Assembly (NCBI GenBank): GCA_918807975.1
Contig: OU964921.1
Location: 19,618,498-19,682,497, forward strand
Length of the DNA stretch: 64,000 bases
Reading direction: 5' to 3'
From: Aplidium turbinatum
Taxonomy: Eukaryota > Chordata > Ascidiacea > Aplousobranchia > Polyclinidae
Shown: in pieces, positions 23,293 to 36,654 of the stretch
Layout of the letters: each line of letters starts with the position of its first letter
Numbering within the stretch: the stretch's first letter is position 1
The notes under the pieces: model-generated
Seen by the model: only the letters and a program-made list of their open reading frames with translations
Told to the model about the DNA's origin: nothing
Databases searched by the model: none
Program-made: the position numbers and the translations under genes

Positions 23293-24946
23293 TGTATGAA
23301 ATGTCTTAGAAAAATTTCTGAAAAATTTCTTTGATAAGACAACTTTTTTTCAATAATGTTCACTTTTAGTACGTAAAAAAACTTTCTTAGACAATTTTTA
23401 ATGACGTTAGTTCCAAACTAAAAGAATTAGATAGTTTTCCAAAAAAAAAAAAGTTTTTCACAGTATGAAATGGTATTGAAAAATTTTTTTAAAAAGACAA
23501 TTTTTTTTCAATAATGTTCACTTTTGGTACGTAACAAAACTTTCTTAGACAATTTTTAATGACGTTCGTTCCAAACTAAAAGAATTAGATAGTTTCGCAA
23601 AAAAAAATTATTTTTTACTGTATGAAATGTTTTTGAAAAATTTTTGAAAAATTTTTTTGAAAAGACAATTTTTTTTCAATAATGTTCACTTTTAGTACGT
23701 AAATAAACTTTCTTAGACAATTTTTAATGACGTTAGTTCCAAACTAAAAGAATTAGATAGTTTCGCAAAAAAAATTATTTTTCACTGTATGAAATGTCTT
23801 AGAAAAACTTCTGAAGAATTTCTTTGAAAAGACAATTTTTTTTCAATAATGTTCACTTTTAGTTCGTAAATAAACTTTCTTAGACAATTTTTAATGACGT
23901 TAGTTCCAAACTAAAAGAATTAGAGAGTTTTGCAAAAGAAATTATTTTTTACTGCATGAAATGTCTTGAAAAAGTTTTAGAGAAACTTTTGAAAAAGACA
24001 ATTTTTTTCAATAATGTTCACTTTTAGTACGTAAATAAACTTTCTTAGACAATTTTTAATGACGTTAGTTCCAAACTAAAAGAATTAGATAGATTCGCAA
24101 AAAAAAATTATTTTTCACTGTATGAAATGTCTTAGAAAAATTTCTGAAAAATTTCTTTGAAAAGACAATTTTTTTTCAATAATGTTCACTTTTAGTACGT
24201 AAATAAACTTTCTTAGACAATTTTTAATGATGTTAGTTCCAAACTAAAAGAATTAGATAGTTTCGCAAAAAAAAATTATTTTTCACTGTATGAAATGTCT
24301 TAGAAAAATTTCTGAAAAATTTCTTTGAAAAGACAATTTTTTTTCAATATTGTTCACTTTTAGTACGTAAAAGAACTTTCTTAGACAATTTTTAATGACG
24401 ATAGTTCCAAACTAAAGGAATTAGATAGTTTCGCAAAAAAAAATTATTTTTCACTGTATGAAATGTCTTAGAAAAACTTTTGAAAAATTTTTTTGAAAAC
24501 ACAATTTTTTTTCGATAATGTTCACTTTTAGTACGTAAAAAAACTTTCTTAGACAATTTTTAATGACGTTAGTTCCAAACTAAAAGAATTAGATAGTTTT
24601 GCAAAAAAATAAATTTTTCACTGTATGAAATGTTTTTAAAAAATTTTTTTGAAAAGACAATTTTTTTTCAATAATGTTCACTTTTAGTACGTTACAAAAC
24701 TTCCTTAGACAATTTTTAATGACGTTAGTTCCAAACTAAAAGAATTAGATAGTTTCGCAAAAAAAAATTATTTTTCACTGTATGAAATGTCCTTGAAAAA
24801 TTTTTGAAAAATTTTTTTGAAGAGACAATTTTTTTTCAATAGTGTTCACTTTTAGTACGTAAATAAACTTTCTTAGACAATTTTTAATGACGTTAGTTCC
24901 AAACTAAAAGAATTAGATAGTTTCGCAAAAAAAAATTAATTTTCAC
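23293..24946 (+). repeat. Block R, copy 4, with 168-bp monomer run
   Basis: Repeats the five R monomers of 22,310 onward. The CTGCATG monomer then joins TACGTAAATAAAC with AGATAGATTCGC, and the segment continues with TTTCTG units, AATATTGTTC with CGATAGTTCC, CGATAATG, GTTACAAAAC and CCTTG types up to the next block Q. The AATAAATTTTTCAC variant near 24,607 and AATAGTGTTC near 24,838 are local; the latter is shared with the 493-bp bridge at about 33,604. Confidence 0.8.
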
Positions 24947-26257
24947 TGTATGAAATGTCTTAGAAAAATTTCTGAAAAATTTCTTTGATAAGACAATTTT
25001 TTTTCAATAATGTTCACTTTTAGTACGTAAAAAAACTTTCTTAGACAATTTTTAATGACGTTAGTTCCAAACTAAAAGAATTAGATAGTTTTCCAAAAAA
25101 AAAAAGTTTTTCACTGTATGAAATGGTTTTGAAAAATTTTTTTAAAAAGATAATTTTTTTTCAATAATGTTCACTTTTAGTACGTAACAAAACTTTCTTA
25201 GACAATTTTTAATGACGTTCGTTCCAAACTAAAAGAATTAGATAGTTTCGCAAAAAAAAATTATTTTTTACTGTATGAAATGTTTTTGAAAAATTTTTGA
25301 AAAATTTTTTTGAAAAGACAATTTTTTTTCAATAATGTTCACTTTTAGTACGTAAATAAACTTTCTTAGACAATTTTTAATGACGTTAGTTCCAAACTAA
25401 AAGAATTAGATAGTTTCGCAAAAAAAAATTATTTTTCACTGTATGAAATGTCTTAGAAAAACTTCTGAAAAATTTCTTTGAAAAGACAATTTTTTTTCAA
25501 TAATGTTCACTTTTAGTACGTAAATAAACTTTCTTAGACAATTTTTAATGACGTTAGTTCCAAACTAAAAGAATTAGATAGTTTCCTAAAAAAAAATTAT
25601 TTTTTACTGTATGAAATGTCTTAGAAAAATTTTTGAAAATTTTTTTTGAAAAGACAATTTTTTTTCAATAATGTTCACTTTTAGTACGTAAATAAACTTT
25701 CTTAGACAATTTTTAATGACGTTAGTTCCAAACTAAAAGAATTAGAGAGTTTCGCAAAAAAAAATTATTTTGCACAGTATGAAATGTCTTGGAAAAATTT
25801 TTTTGAAAAGATAATTTTTTTTCAATAATGTTCACTTTTAGTACGTAACAAAACTTCCTTAGATGATTTTTAATGACGTTAGTTCCAAACTAAAAGAATT
25901 AGATAGTTTCGCAAAAAAAAATTATTTTTCACTGTATGAAATGTCTTAGAAAAAATTTTGAAAAATTTGTTTGAAAACACAATTTTTTTTCGATAATGTT
26001 CACTTTTAGTACGTAAAAAACTTTCTTAGACAATTTTTAATGACGTTAGTTCCAAACAAAAAGAATTAGATAGTTTCGCAAAAAAAAATTATTTTTCACT
26101 GTATGAAATGTCTTGGAAAATTTTTTTAAAAAGACATGTTTTTTTTTCAATAATGTTCACTTTTAGTACGTAAAAAAACTTTCTTAGACAATTTTTAATG
26201 ACGTTAGTTCCAAACTAAAAGAATTAGATAGTTTCGCAAAAAAAAATTAATTTTCAC
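24947..26257 (+). repeat. Block Q, copy 4, one monomer short (1,311 bp)
   Basis: Same order as the other Q copies except that the 157-bp ACGGTATG monomer with AAGACAAG is missing, which explains the length difference from 1,468 bp. It opens the first copy of the 8,923-bp super-unit: positions downstream of the missing monomer map to 33.7-35.2 kb at 8,922-8,923 bp, while positions upstream map at about 8,765 bp. Confidence 0.85.
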
Positions 26258-27731
26258 TGTATGAAATGTCTTAGAAAAATTTCTGAAAAATTTCTTTGAT
26301 AAGACAACTTTTTTTCAATAATGTTCACTTTTAGTACGTAAAAAAACTTTCTTAGACAATTTTTAATGACGTTAGTTCCAAACTAAAAGAATTAGATAGT
26401 TTTCCAAAAAAAAAAAGTTTTTCACAGTATGAAATGGTATTGAAAAATTTTTTTAAAAAGACAATTTTTTTTCAATAATGTTCACTTTTGGTACGTAACA
26501 AAACTTTCTTAGACAATTTTTAATGACGTTCGTTCCAAACTAAAAGAATTAGATAGTTTCGCAAAAAAAAATTATTTTTTACTGTATGAAATGTTTTTGA
26601 AAAATTTTTGAAAAATTTTTTTGAAAAGACAATTTTTTTTCAATAATGTTCACTTTTAGTACGTAAATAAACTTTCTTAGACAATTTTTAATGACGTTAG
26701 TTCCAAACTAAAAGAATTAGATAGTTTCGCAAAAAAAAATTATTTTTCACTGTATGAAATGTCTTAGAAAAACTTCTGAAAAATTTCTTTGAAAAGACAA
26801 TTTTTTTTCAATAATGTTCACTTTTAGTTCGTAAATAAACTTTCTTAGACAATTTTTAATGACGTTAGTTCCAAACTAAAAGAATTAGAGAGTTTTGCAA
26901 AAGAAATTATTTTTTACTGCATGAAATGTCTTGAAAAAGTTTTAGAGAAACTTTTGAAAAAGACAATTTTTTTCAATAATGTTCACTTTAGTACGTAAAA
27001 AAACTTTCTTAGACAATTTTTAATGACGTTAGTTTCAAACTAAAAGAATTAGATTGTTTCCCAAAAAAAAATTATTTTTCACTGTATGAAATGTCTTAGA
27101 AAAGTTTTTGAAAAATTTTTTTGAAAAGGCAATTTTTTTTTAATAATGTTCACTTTTAGTACAAAAAAAACTTTCTTAGACAATTTTTAATGACGTTAGT
27201 TCCAAACTAAAGAATTAGATAGTTTCGCAAAAAAAAATTATTTTGCACAGTATGAAATGTCTTGGAAAAATTTTTTTGAAAAGACAATTTTTTTTCAATA
27301 ATGTTCACTTTTAGTACGTAACAAAACTTCCTTAGATGATTTTTAATGACGTTAGTTCCAAACTAAAAGAATTAGATAGTTTCGCAAAAAAAAATTATTT
27401 TTCACTGTATGAAATGTCTTAGAAAAAATTTTGAAAAATTTGTTTGAAAACACAATTTTTTTTCGATAATGTTCACTTTTAGTACGTAAAAAACTTTCTT
27501 AGACAATTTTTAATGACGTTAGTTCCAAACAAAAAGAATTAGATAGTTTCGCAAAAAAAAATTATTTTTCACTGTATGAAATGTCTTGGAAAAATTTTTT
27601 TAAAAAGACATGTTTTTTTTTCAATAATGTTCACTTTTAGTACGTAAAAAAACTTTCTTAGACAATTTTTAATGACGTTAGTTCCAAACTAAAAGAATTA
27701 GATAGTTTCGCAAAAAAAAATTAATTTTCAC
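26258..27731 (+). repeat. Block R, copy 5 (1,474 bp)
   Basis: GATAAGACAAC, ATGGTATTG, double-ATTTTTG, AGTTCG/GAGAG, CTGCATG, AAGGCAA, GCACAG, GTTTGAAAACAC and GACATG monomers in order. It corresponds to 35,180-36,654 (1,475 bp) in the next super-unit. A local change, TAGTACAAAAAAAACTT near 27,158, has lost the TACGTA palindrome in one monomer. Confidence 0.85.
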
Positions 27732-30700
27732 TGTATGAAATGTCTTAGAAAAATTTCTGAAAAATTTCTTTGATAAGACAACTTTTTTTCAATAATGTTC
27801 ACTTTTAGTACGTAAAAAAACTTTCTTAGACAATTTTTAATGACGTTAGTTCCAAACTAAAAGAATTAGATAGTTTTCCAAAAAAAAAAAGTTTTTCACT
27901 GTATGAAATGGTTTTGAAAAATTTTTTTAAAAAGACAATTTTTTTTCAATAATGTTCACTTTTAGTACGTAACAAAACTTTCTTAGACAATTTTTAATGA
28001 CGTTCGTTCCAAACTAAAAAAATTAGATAGTTTCGCAAAAAAGAATTATTTTTTACTTAATGAAATGTTTTTGAAAAATTTTTGAAAAATTTTTTTGAAA
28101 AGACAATTTTTTTTCAATAATGTTCACTTTTAGTACGTAAATAAACTTTCTTAGACAATTTTTAATGACGTTAGTTCCAAACTAAAAGAATTAGATAGTT
28201 TCGCAAAAAAAAATTATTTTTCACTGTATGAAATGTCTTAGAAAAACTTCTGAAAAATTCCTTTGAAAAGACAATTTTTTTTCAATAATGTTCACTTTTA
28301 GTACGTAAATAAACTTTCTTAGACAATTTTTAATGACGTTAGTTCCAAACTAAAAGAATTAGATAGTTTCGCAAAAAAAAATTATTTTTCACTGTATGAA
28401 ATGTCTTAGAAAAATTTCTGAAAAATTTCTTTGAAAAGACAATTTTTTTTCAATAATGTTCACTTTTAGTACGTAAATAAACTTTCTTAGACAATTTTTA
28501 ATGATGTTAGTTCCAAACTAAAAGAATTAGATAGTTTCGCAAAAAAAAATTATTTTTCACTGTATGAAATGTCTTAGAAAAATTTCTGAAAAATTTCTTT
28601 AAAAAGACAATTTTTTTTCAATAATGTTCACTTTTAGTACGTAAAAAAACTTTCTTAGACAATTTTTAATGACGTTAGTTCCAAACTAAAGGAATTAGAT
28701 AGTTTCGCAAAAAAAATTTATTTTTCACTGTATGAAATGTCTTAGAAAAACTTTTAGATTAACTTTTAGAAAAACTTTTAAAACTTAAGACAAAACTTTT
28801 AGAAAAACTTTTAGTATGAAATGTCTTAGAAAAACTTTTAGAAAATTTTTTTTTCGATAATGTTCACTTTTAGTACGTAAAAAAACTTTCTTAGACAATT
28901 TTTAATGACGTTAGTTCCAAACTAAAAGAATTAGATAGTTTTGCAAAAAAAAATTATTTTTCACTCTAAGAAACGTCTTAGAAAAATTTTTTTGAAAAGA
29001 CAATTTTTTTTCAATGATGTTCACTTTTAGTACGTAACAAAACTTTCTTAGACAATTTTTAATGACATTAGTTCCAAACTAAAAGAATTAGATAGTTTCG
29101 CAAAAAAAAATTATTTTTCACTCTAAGAAACGTCTTAGAAAAACTTTTTTGAAAAGACAATTTTTTTTCAATAATGTTCACTTTTAGTACGTAAATAAAC
29201 TTTCTTAGACAATTTTTAATGACGTTAGTTCCAAACTAAAAGAATTAGATAGTTTGCCAAAAAAAATTTATTTTTTACTGTATGAAATGTCTTAGAAAAA
29301 TTTTTGAAAAATTTTTTTGAAAAGACAATTTTTTTTCAATAATGTTCACTTTTAGTTCGTAAATAAACTTTCTTAGACAATTTTTAATAACGTTAGTTCC
29401 AAACTAAAAGAATTAGATAGTATCGCAGAAAAAAATTATTTTTTAATGCATGAAATGTCTTGGAAAAGTTTTTGAAAAACTTTTGAAAAAGACAATTTTT
29501 TTCAATAATGTTCACTTCAGTACGTAACAAAACTTTCTTAGACAATTTTTAATGACGTTAGTTCCAAACTAAAAGAATTAGATAGTTTTCCAAAAAAAAA
29601 TTATTTTTCACTGTATGAAATGGTTTTGAAAAATTTTTTTAAAAAGACAATTTTTTTTCAATAATGTTCACTTTTAGTACGTAACAAAACTTTCTTAGAC
29701 AATTTTTAATGACGTTCCTTCCAAACTAAAAGAATTAGATAGTTTCGCAAAAAAAAATTATTTTTTACTGTATGAAATGTTTTTGAAAAATTTTTGAAAA
29801 ATTTTTTTGAAAAGACAATTTTTTTTCAATAATGTTCACTTTTAGTACGTAAATAAACTTTCTTAGACAATTTTTAATGATGTTAGTTCCAAACTAAAAG
29901 AATTAGATAGTTTTGCAAAAAAAAAAAGTTTTTCACTGTATGAAATGTTTTTGAAAAATTTTTTTGAAAAGACAATTTTTTTTCAATAATGTTCACTTTT
30001 AGTACGTAAATAAACTTTCTTAGACAATTTTTAATGACGTTAGTTCCAAACTAAAAGAATTAGATTGTTTCGCAAAAAAAAATTATTTTTCACTGTATGA
30101 AATGTATTGGAAAAAGTTTTTGAAAAGACAAGTTTTTTTCAATGATGTTCACTTTTAGTACGTAACAAAACTTTCTTAGGCAATTTTTAATGACATTAGT
30201 TCCAAACTAAAAGAATTAGATAGTTTCGCAAAAAAAAATTATTTTTCACTGTATGAAATGTTTTACAAAATTTTTGAAAAATTTTTTTGAAAAGACAATT
30301 TTTTTTCAATAATGTTCACTATTGGTACGTAAAAAAACTTTCTTAGACAATTTTTACTGGCGTTAGTTCCAAACTAAAATAATTAGATAGTTTCGCAAAA
30401 AAAAATTATTTTTCACTGTATGAAATGTCTTGGAAAAATTTTTTTATAAAGACAATTTTTTATAATAATGTTCATTTTTAGTACGTAAAAAAACTTTCTT
30501 AGACAATTTTTAATGACGTTAGTTCCAAACTAAAAGAATTAGATAGTTTCTCAAAAAAAAATTATTTTTCACTGTATGAAATGTCTTAGAAAAAATTTTG
30601 AAATGTTTTTTTTAAAAGACAATTTTTTTTCAGTAATGTTCATTTTTAGTACGTAAAAAAAGTTTCTTAGACAATTTTTAATGACGTTCGTTCCAAACTA

Positions 30701-33218
30701 AAAGAATTAGATAGTTTCGCAAAAAAAAATTATTTTTCACTGTATGAAATGTCTAAGAAAAATTTTTGAAAAATTTTTTTGAAAAGACAATTTTTTTCAA
30801 TAATGTTCACTTTTAGTACGTAAAAAAACTTTCTTAGACAATTTTTAATGACGTTAGTTCCAAACTAAAAGAATTAGATAGTTTCGCAAAAAAAAATTAT
30901 TTTTCACTGTATGAAATGTCTTAGAAAAAATTTTGAAAAATTTGTTTGAAAACACAATTTTTTTTCGATAATGTTCACTTTTAGTACGTAAAAAAACTTT
31001 CTTAGACAATTTTTAATGACGTTAGTTCCAAACAAAAAGAATTAGATAGTTTCGCAAAAAAAAATTATTTTTCACTGTATGAAATGTCTTGGAAAAAGTT
31101 TTTTTAAAAAGACATTTTTTTTTTCAATGATGTTCACTTTTAGTACGTAAAAAAACTTTCTTAGACAATTTTTAATGACGTTAGTTCCAAACTAAAAGAA
31201 TTAGATAGTTTCGCAAAAAAAAATTAATTTTCACTGTATGAAATGTCTTAGAAAAATTTCTGAAAAATTTCTTTGATAAGACAACTTTTTTTCAATAATG
31301 TTCACTTTTAGTACGTAAAAAAACTTTCTTAGACAATTTTTAATGACGTTAGTTCCAAACTAAAAGAATTAGATAGTTTTCCAAAAAAAAAAAGTTTTTC
31401 ACTGTATGAAATGGTTTTGAAAAATTTTTTTAAAAAGACAATTTTTTTTCAATAATGTTCACTTTTAGTACGTAACAAAACTTTCTTAGACAATTTTTAA
31501 TGACGTTCGTTCCAAACTAAAAGAATTAGATAGTTTCGCAAAAAAAAATTATTTTTTACTGTATGAAATGTTTTTGAAAAATTTTTGAAAAATTTTTTTG
31601 AAAAGACAATTTTTTTTCAATATAGTTCACTTTTAGTACGTAAATAAACTTTCTTAGACAATTTTTAATGACGTTAGTTCCAAACTAAAAGAATTAGATA
31701 GTTTCGCAAAAAAAAATTATTTTTCACTGTATGAAATGTCTTAGAAAAACTTCTGAAAAATTTCTTTGAAAAGACAATTTTTTTTCAATAATGTTCACTT
31801 TTAGTACGTAAATAAACTTTCTTAGACAATTTTTAATGACGTTAGTTCCAAACTAAAAGAATTAGATAGTTTCGCAAAAAAAAATTATTTTTCACTGTAT
31901 GAAATGTCTTAGAAAAATTTCTGAAAAATTTCCTTGAAAAGACAATTTTTTTTCAATAATGTTCACTTTTAGTACGTAAATAAACTTTCTTAGACAATTT
32001 TTAATGACGTTAGTTCCAAACTAAAAGAATTAGATAGGTTCGCAAAAAAAAATTATTTTTCACTGTATGAAATGTCTTAGAAAAATTTCTGAAAAATTTC
32101 TTTGAAAAGACAATTTTTTTTCAATAATGTTCACTTTTAGTACGTAAATAAACTTTCTTAGACAATTTTTAATGATGTTAGTTCCAAACTAAAAGAATTA
32201 GATAGTTTCGCAAAAAAAAATTATTTTTCACTGTATGAAATGTCTTAGAAAAATTTCTGAAAAATTTCTTTGAAAAGACAATTTTTTTTCAATATTGTTC
32301 ACTTTTAGTACGTAAAAGAACTTTCTTAGACAATTTTTAATGACGTTAGTTCCAAACTAAAGGAATTAGATAGTTTCGCAAAAAAAATTTATTTTTCACT
32401 GTATGAAATGTCTTAGAAAAACTTTTGAAAAATTTTTTTGAAAACACAATTTTTTTTCGATAATGTTCACTTTTAGTACGTAAAAAAACTTTCTTAGACA
32501 ATTTTTAATGACGTTAGTTCCAAACTAAAAGAATTAGATAGTTTCGCAAAAAAAAATTATTTTTCACTGTATGAAATGTCTTAGAAAAGTTTTTGAAAAA
32601 TTTTTTTGAAAAGGCAATTTTTTTTTAATAATGTTCACTTTTAGTACGTAAAAAAACTTTCTTAGACAATTTTTAATGACGTTAGTTCCAAACTAAAGAA
32701 TTAGATAGTTTCGCAAAAAAAAATTATTTTGCACAGTATGAAATGTCTTGGAAAAATTTTTTTGAAAAGACAATTTTTTTTCAATAATGTTCACTTTTAG
32801 TACGTAACAAAACTTCCTTAGATGATTTTTAATGACGTTAGTTCCAAACTAAAAGAATTAGATAGTTTCGCAAAAAAAAATTATTTTTCACTGTATGAAA
32901 TGTCTTAGAAAAAATTTTGAAAAATTTGTTTGAAAACACAATTTTTTTTCGATAATGTTCACTTTTAGTACGTAAAAAAACTTTCTTAGACAATTTTTAA
33001 TGACGTTAGTTCCAAACAAAAAGAATTAGATAGTTTCGCAAAAAAAAATTATTTTTCACTGTATGAAATGTCTTGGAAAAATTTTTTTAAAAAGACATGT
33101 TTTTTTTTCAATAATGTTCACTTTTAGTACGTAAAAAAACTTTCTTAGACAATTTTTAATGACGTTAGTTCCAAACTAAAAGAATTAGATAGTTTCGCAA
33201 AAAAAAATTAATTTTCAC
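27732..33218 (+). repeat. Long HOR, copy A (5,487 bp, short by 639 bp)
   Basis: Begins with a GATAAGACAAC monomer. It has a set of monomers not seen in Q or R: AAAAAATTAGAT with ACTTAATG (about 28,015-28,060), the expanded monomer (28,729), two ACTCTAAGAAACG monomers (28,965 and 29,122), TTAATAACG with TATCGCAG (about 29,390-29,430), CACTTCAGTACG (about 29,515), CGTTCCTTCC (29,715), CACTATTGGTACG with TTTTTACTGGCG (about 30,317-30,362), TATAATAATG and CAGTAATG (30,631). It maps to 36,655-42,781 at an offset of 8,923 bp up to about 30,600 and 9,562 bp from 30,631. So 639 bp (four monomers) present in copies B and C are absent here. Confidence 0.88.
28729..28964 (+). repeat. Expanded monomer 3 (236 bp)
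   Basis: Same expanded form inside HOR copy A, with AAGACAAAAC in place of AAGATAAAAC. It is followed by an ACTCTAAG monomer, unlike the copies at 10.7 and 12.3 kb, which are followed by CAGTATG. Confidence 0.9.
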
Positions 33219-33711
33219 TGTATGAAATGTCTTAGAAAAATTTCTGAAAAATTTCTTTGATAAGACAACTTTTTTTCAATAATGTTCACTTTTAGTACGT
33301 AAAAAAACTTTCTTAGACAATTTTTAATGACGTTAGTTCCAAACTAAAAGAATTAGATAGTTTTCCAAAAAAAAAAAGTTTTTCACTGTATGAAATGGTT
33401 TTGAAAAATTTTTTTAAAAAGACAATTTTTTTTCAATAATGTTCACTTTTAGTACGTAACAAAACTTTCTTAGACAATTTTTAATGACGTTCGTTCCAAA
33501 CTAAAAGAATTAGATAGTTTCGCAAAAAAAAATTATTTTTCACTGTATGAAATGTCCTTGAAAAATTTTTGAAAAATTTTTTTGAAAAGACAATTTTTTT
33601 TCAATAGTGTTCACTTTTAGTACGTAAATAAACTTTCTTAGACAATTTTTAATGACGTTAGTTCCAAACTAAAAGAATTAGATAGTTTCGCAAAAAAAAA
33701 TTAATTTTCAC
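33219..33711 (+). repeat. 493-bp bridge of three monomers
   Basis: A GATAAGACAAC monomer (168 bp), an ATGGTTTTG monomer (157 bp) and a CCTTG monomer (168 bp) with AATAGTGTTC. It links HOR copy A to the following block Q. After copy B there is no equivalent: that copy runs straight into copy C. Confidence 0.8.
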
Positions 33712-35179
33712 TGTATGAAATGTCTTAGAAAAATTTCTGAAAAATTTCTTTGATAAGACAATTTTTTTTCAATAATGTTCACTTTTAGTACGTAAAAAAA
33801 CTTTCTTAGACAATTTTTAATGACGTTAGTTCCAAACTAAAAGAATTAGATAGTTTTCCAAAAAAAAAAAGTTTTTCACTGTATGAAATGGTTTTGAAAA
33901 ATTTTTTTAAAAAGATAATTTTTTTTCAATAATGTTCACTTTTAGTACGTAACAAAACTTTCTTAGACAATTTTTAATGACGTTCGTTCCAAACTAAAAG
34001 AATTAGATAGTTTCGCAAAAAAAAATTATTTTTTACTGTATGAAATGTTTTTGAAAAATTTTTGAAAAATTTTTTTGAAAAGACAATTTTTTTTCAATAA
34101 TGTACATTTTTAGTACGTAAATAAACTTTCTTAGACAATTTTTAATGACGTTAGTTCCAAACTAAAAGAATTAGATAGTTTCGCAAAAAAAAATTATTTT
34201 TCACTGTATGAAATGTCTTAGAAAAACTTCTGAAAAATTTCTTTGAAAAGACAATTTTTTTTCAATAATGTTCACTTTTAGTACGTAAATAAACTTTCTT
34301 AGACAATTTTTAATGACGTTAGTTCCAAACTAAAAGAATTAGATAGTTTCGCAAAAAAAAATTATTTTTCACGGTATGAAATGTCTTGGAAAAAGTTTTT
34401 TGAAAAGACAAGTTTTTTTCAATGATGTTCACTTTTAGTACGTAACAAAACTTTCTTAGACAATTTTTAATGACGTTAGTTCCAAACTAAAAGAATTAGA
34501 TAGTTTCCTAAAAAAAAATTATTTTTTACTGTATGAAATGTCTTAGAAAAATTTTTGAAAATTTTTTTTGAAAAGACAATTTTTTTTCAATAATGTTCAC
34601 TTTTAGTTCGTAAATAAACTTTCTTAGACAATTTTTAATGACGTTAGTTCCAAACTAAAAGAATTAGAGAGTTTCGCAAAAAAAAATTATTTTGCACAGT
34701 ATGAAATGTCTTGGAAAAATTTTTTTGAAAAGACAATTTTTTTTCAATAATGTTCACTTTTAGTACGTAACAAAACTTCCTTAGATGATTTTTAATGACG
34801 TTAGTTCCAAACTAAAAGAATTAGATAGTTTCGCAAAAAAAAATTATTTTTCACTGTATGAAATGTCTTAGAAAAAATTTTGAAAAATTTGTTTGAAAAC
34901 ACAATTTTTTTTCGATAATGTTCACTTTTAGTACGTAAAAAACTTTCTTAGACAATTTTTAATGACGTTAGTTCCAAACAAAAAGAATTAGATAGTTTCG
35001 CAAAAAAAAATTATTTTTCACTGTATGAAATGTCTTGGAAAATTTTTTTAAAAAGACATGTTTTTTTTTCAATAATGTTCACTTTTAGTACGTAAAAAAA
35101 CTTTCTTAGACAATTTTTAATGACGTTAGTTCCAAACTAAAAGAATTAGATAGTTTCGCAAAAAAAAATTAATTTTCAC
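33712..35179 (+). repeat. Block Q, copy 5 (1,468 bp)
   Basis: Full set of Q monomers including ACGGTATG, so it is the complete counterpart of 24,947-26,257. A local variant TGTACATTTTTAG near 34,102 changes the normally invariant TGTTCACTTTTAG word. This block opens the second copy of the 8,923-bp super-unit. Confidence 0.85.
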
Positions 35180-36654
35180 TGTATGAAATGTCTTAGAAAA
35201 ATTTCTGAAAAATTTCTTTGATAAGACAACTTTTTTTCAATAATGTTCACTTTTAGTACGTAAAAAAACTTTCTTAGACAATTTTTAATGACGTTAGTTC
35301 CAAACTAAAAGAATTAGATAGTTTTCCAAAAAAAAAAAGTTTTTCACAGTATGAAATGGTATTGAAAAATTTTTTTAAAAAGACAATTTTTTTTCAATAA
35401 TGTTCACTTTTGGTACGTAACAAAACTTTCTTAGACAATTTTTAATGACGTTCGTTCCAAACTAAAAGAATTAGATAGTTTCGCAAAAAAAAATTATTTT
35501 TTACTGTATGAAATGTTTTTGAAAAATTTTTGAAAAATTTTTTTGAAAAGACAATTTTTTTTCAATAATGTTCACTTTTAGTACGTAAATAAACTTTCTT
35601 AGACAATTTTTAATGACGTTAGTTCCAAACTAAAAGAATTAGATAGTTTCGCAAAAAAAAATTATTTTTCACTGTATGAAATGTCTTAGAAAAACTTCTG
35701 AAAAGTTTCTTTGAAAAGACAATTTTTTTTCAATAATGTTCACTTTTAGTTCGTAAATAAACTTTCTTAGACAATTTTTAATGACGTTAGTTCCAAACTA
35801 AAAGAATTAGAGAGTTTTGCAAAAGAAATTATTTTTTACTGCATGAAATGTCTTGAAAAAGTTTTAGAGAAACTTTTGAAAAAGACAATTTTTTTCAATA
35901 ATGTTCACTTTAGTACGTAAAAAAACTTTCTTAGACAATTTTTAATGACGTTAGTTTCAAACTAAAAGAATTAGATTGTTTCCCAAAAAAAAATTATTTT
36001 TCACTGTATGAAATGTCTTAGAAAAGTTTTTGAAAAATTTTTTTGAAAAGGCAATTTTTTTTTAATAATGTTCACTTTTAGTACGTAAAAAAACTTTCTT
36101 AGACAATTTTTAATGACGTTAGTTCCAAACTAAAGAATTAGATAGTTTCGCAAAAAAAATTATTTTGCACAGTATGAAATGTCTTGGAAAAATTTTTTTG
36201 AAAAGACAATTTTTTTTCAATAATGTTCACTTTTAGTACGTAACAAAACTTCCTTAGATGATTTTTAATGACGTTAGTTCCAAACTAAAAGAATTAGATA
36301 GTTTCGCAAAAAAAAATTATTTTTCACTGTATGAAATGTCTTAGAAAAAATTTTGAAAAATTTGTTTGAAAACACAATTTTTTTTCGATAATGTTCACTT
36401 TTAGTACGTAAAAAAACTTTCTTAGACAATTTTTAATGACGTTAGTTCCAAACAAAAAGAATTAGATAGTTTCGCAAAAAAAAATTATTTTTCACTGTAT
36501 GAAATGTCTTGGAAAAATTTTTTTAAAAAGACATGTTTTTTTTTCAATAATGTTCACTTTTAGTACGTAAAAAAACTTTCTTAGACAATTTTTAATGACG
36601 TTAGTTCCAAACTAAAAGAATTAGATAGTTTCGCAAAAAAAAATTAATTTTCAC
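35180..36654 (+). repeat. Block R, copy 6 (1,475 bp)
   Basis: Same monomer order and almost the same sequence as 26,258-27,731 at an offset of 8,922-8,923 bp. The second half (from about 36,003, the AAGGCAA monomer) also matches the end of HOR copy B near 42,130 at 6,127 bp. HOR copies and block R therefore share their last five monomers. Confidence 0.85.

Noticed and set aside
28750-28850. Expanded monomer as a foreign insertion
   Set aside because: The extra sequence consists entirely of 12-bp words and a second copy of the monomer's own start, so it is internal expansion and not an inserted element.
30170-30182. Telomeric TTAGG sequence (CTTAGGCAA)
   Set aside because: Isolated single TTAGG words arise from a point change in CTTAGACAA; there is no tandem TTAGG run anywhere in the window.
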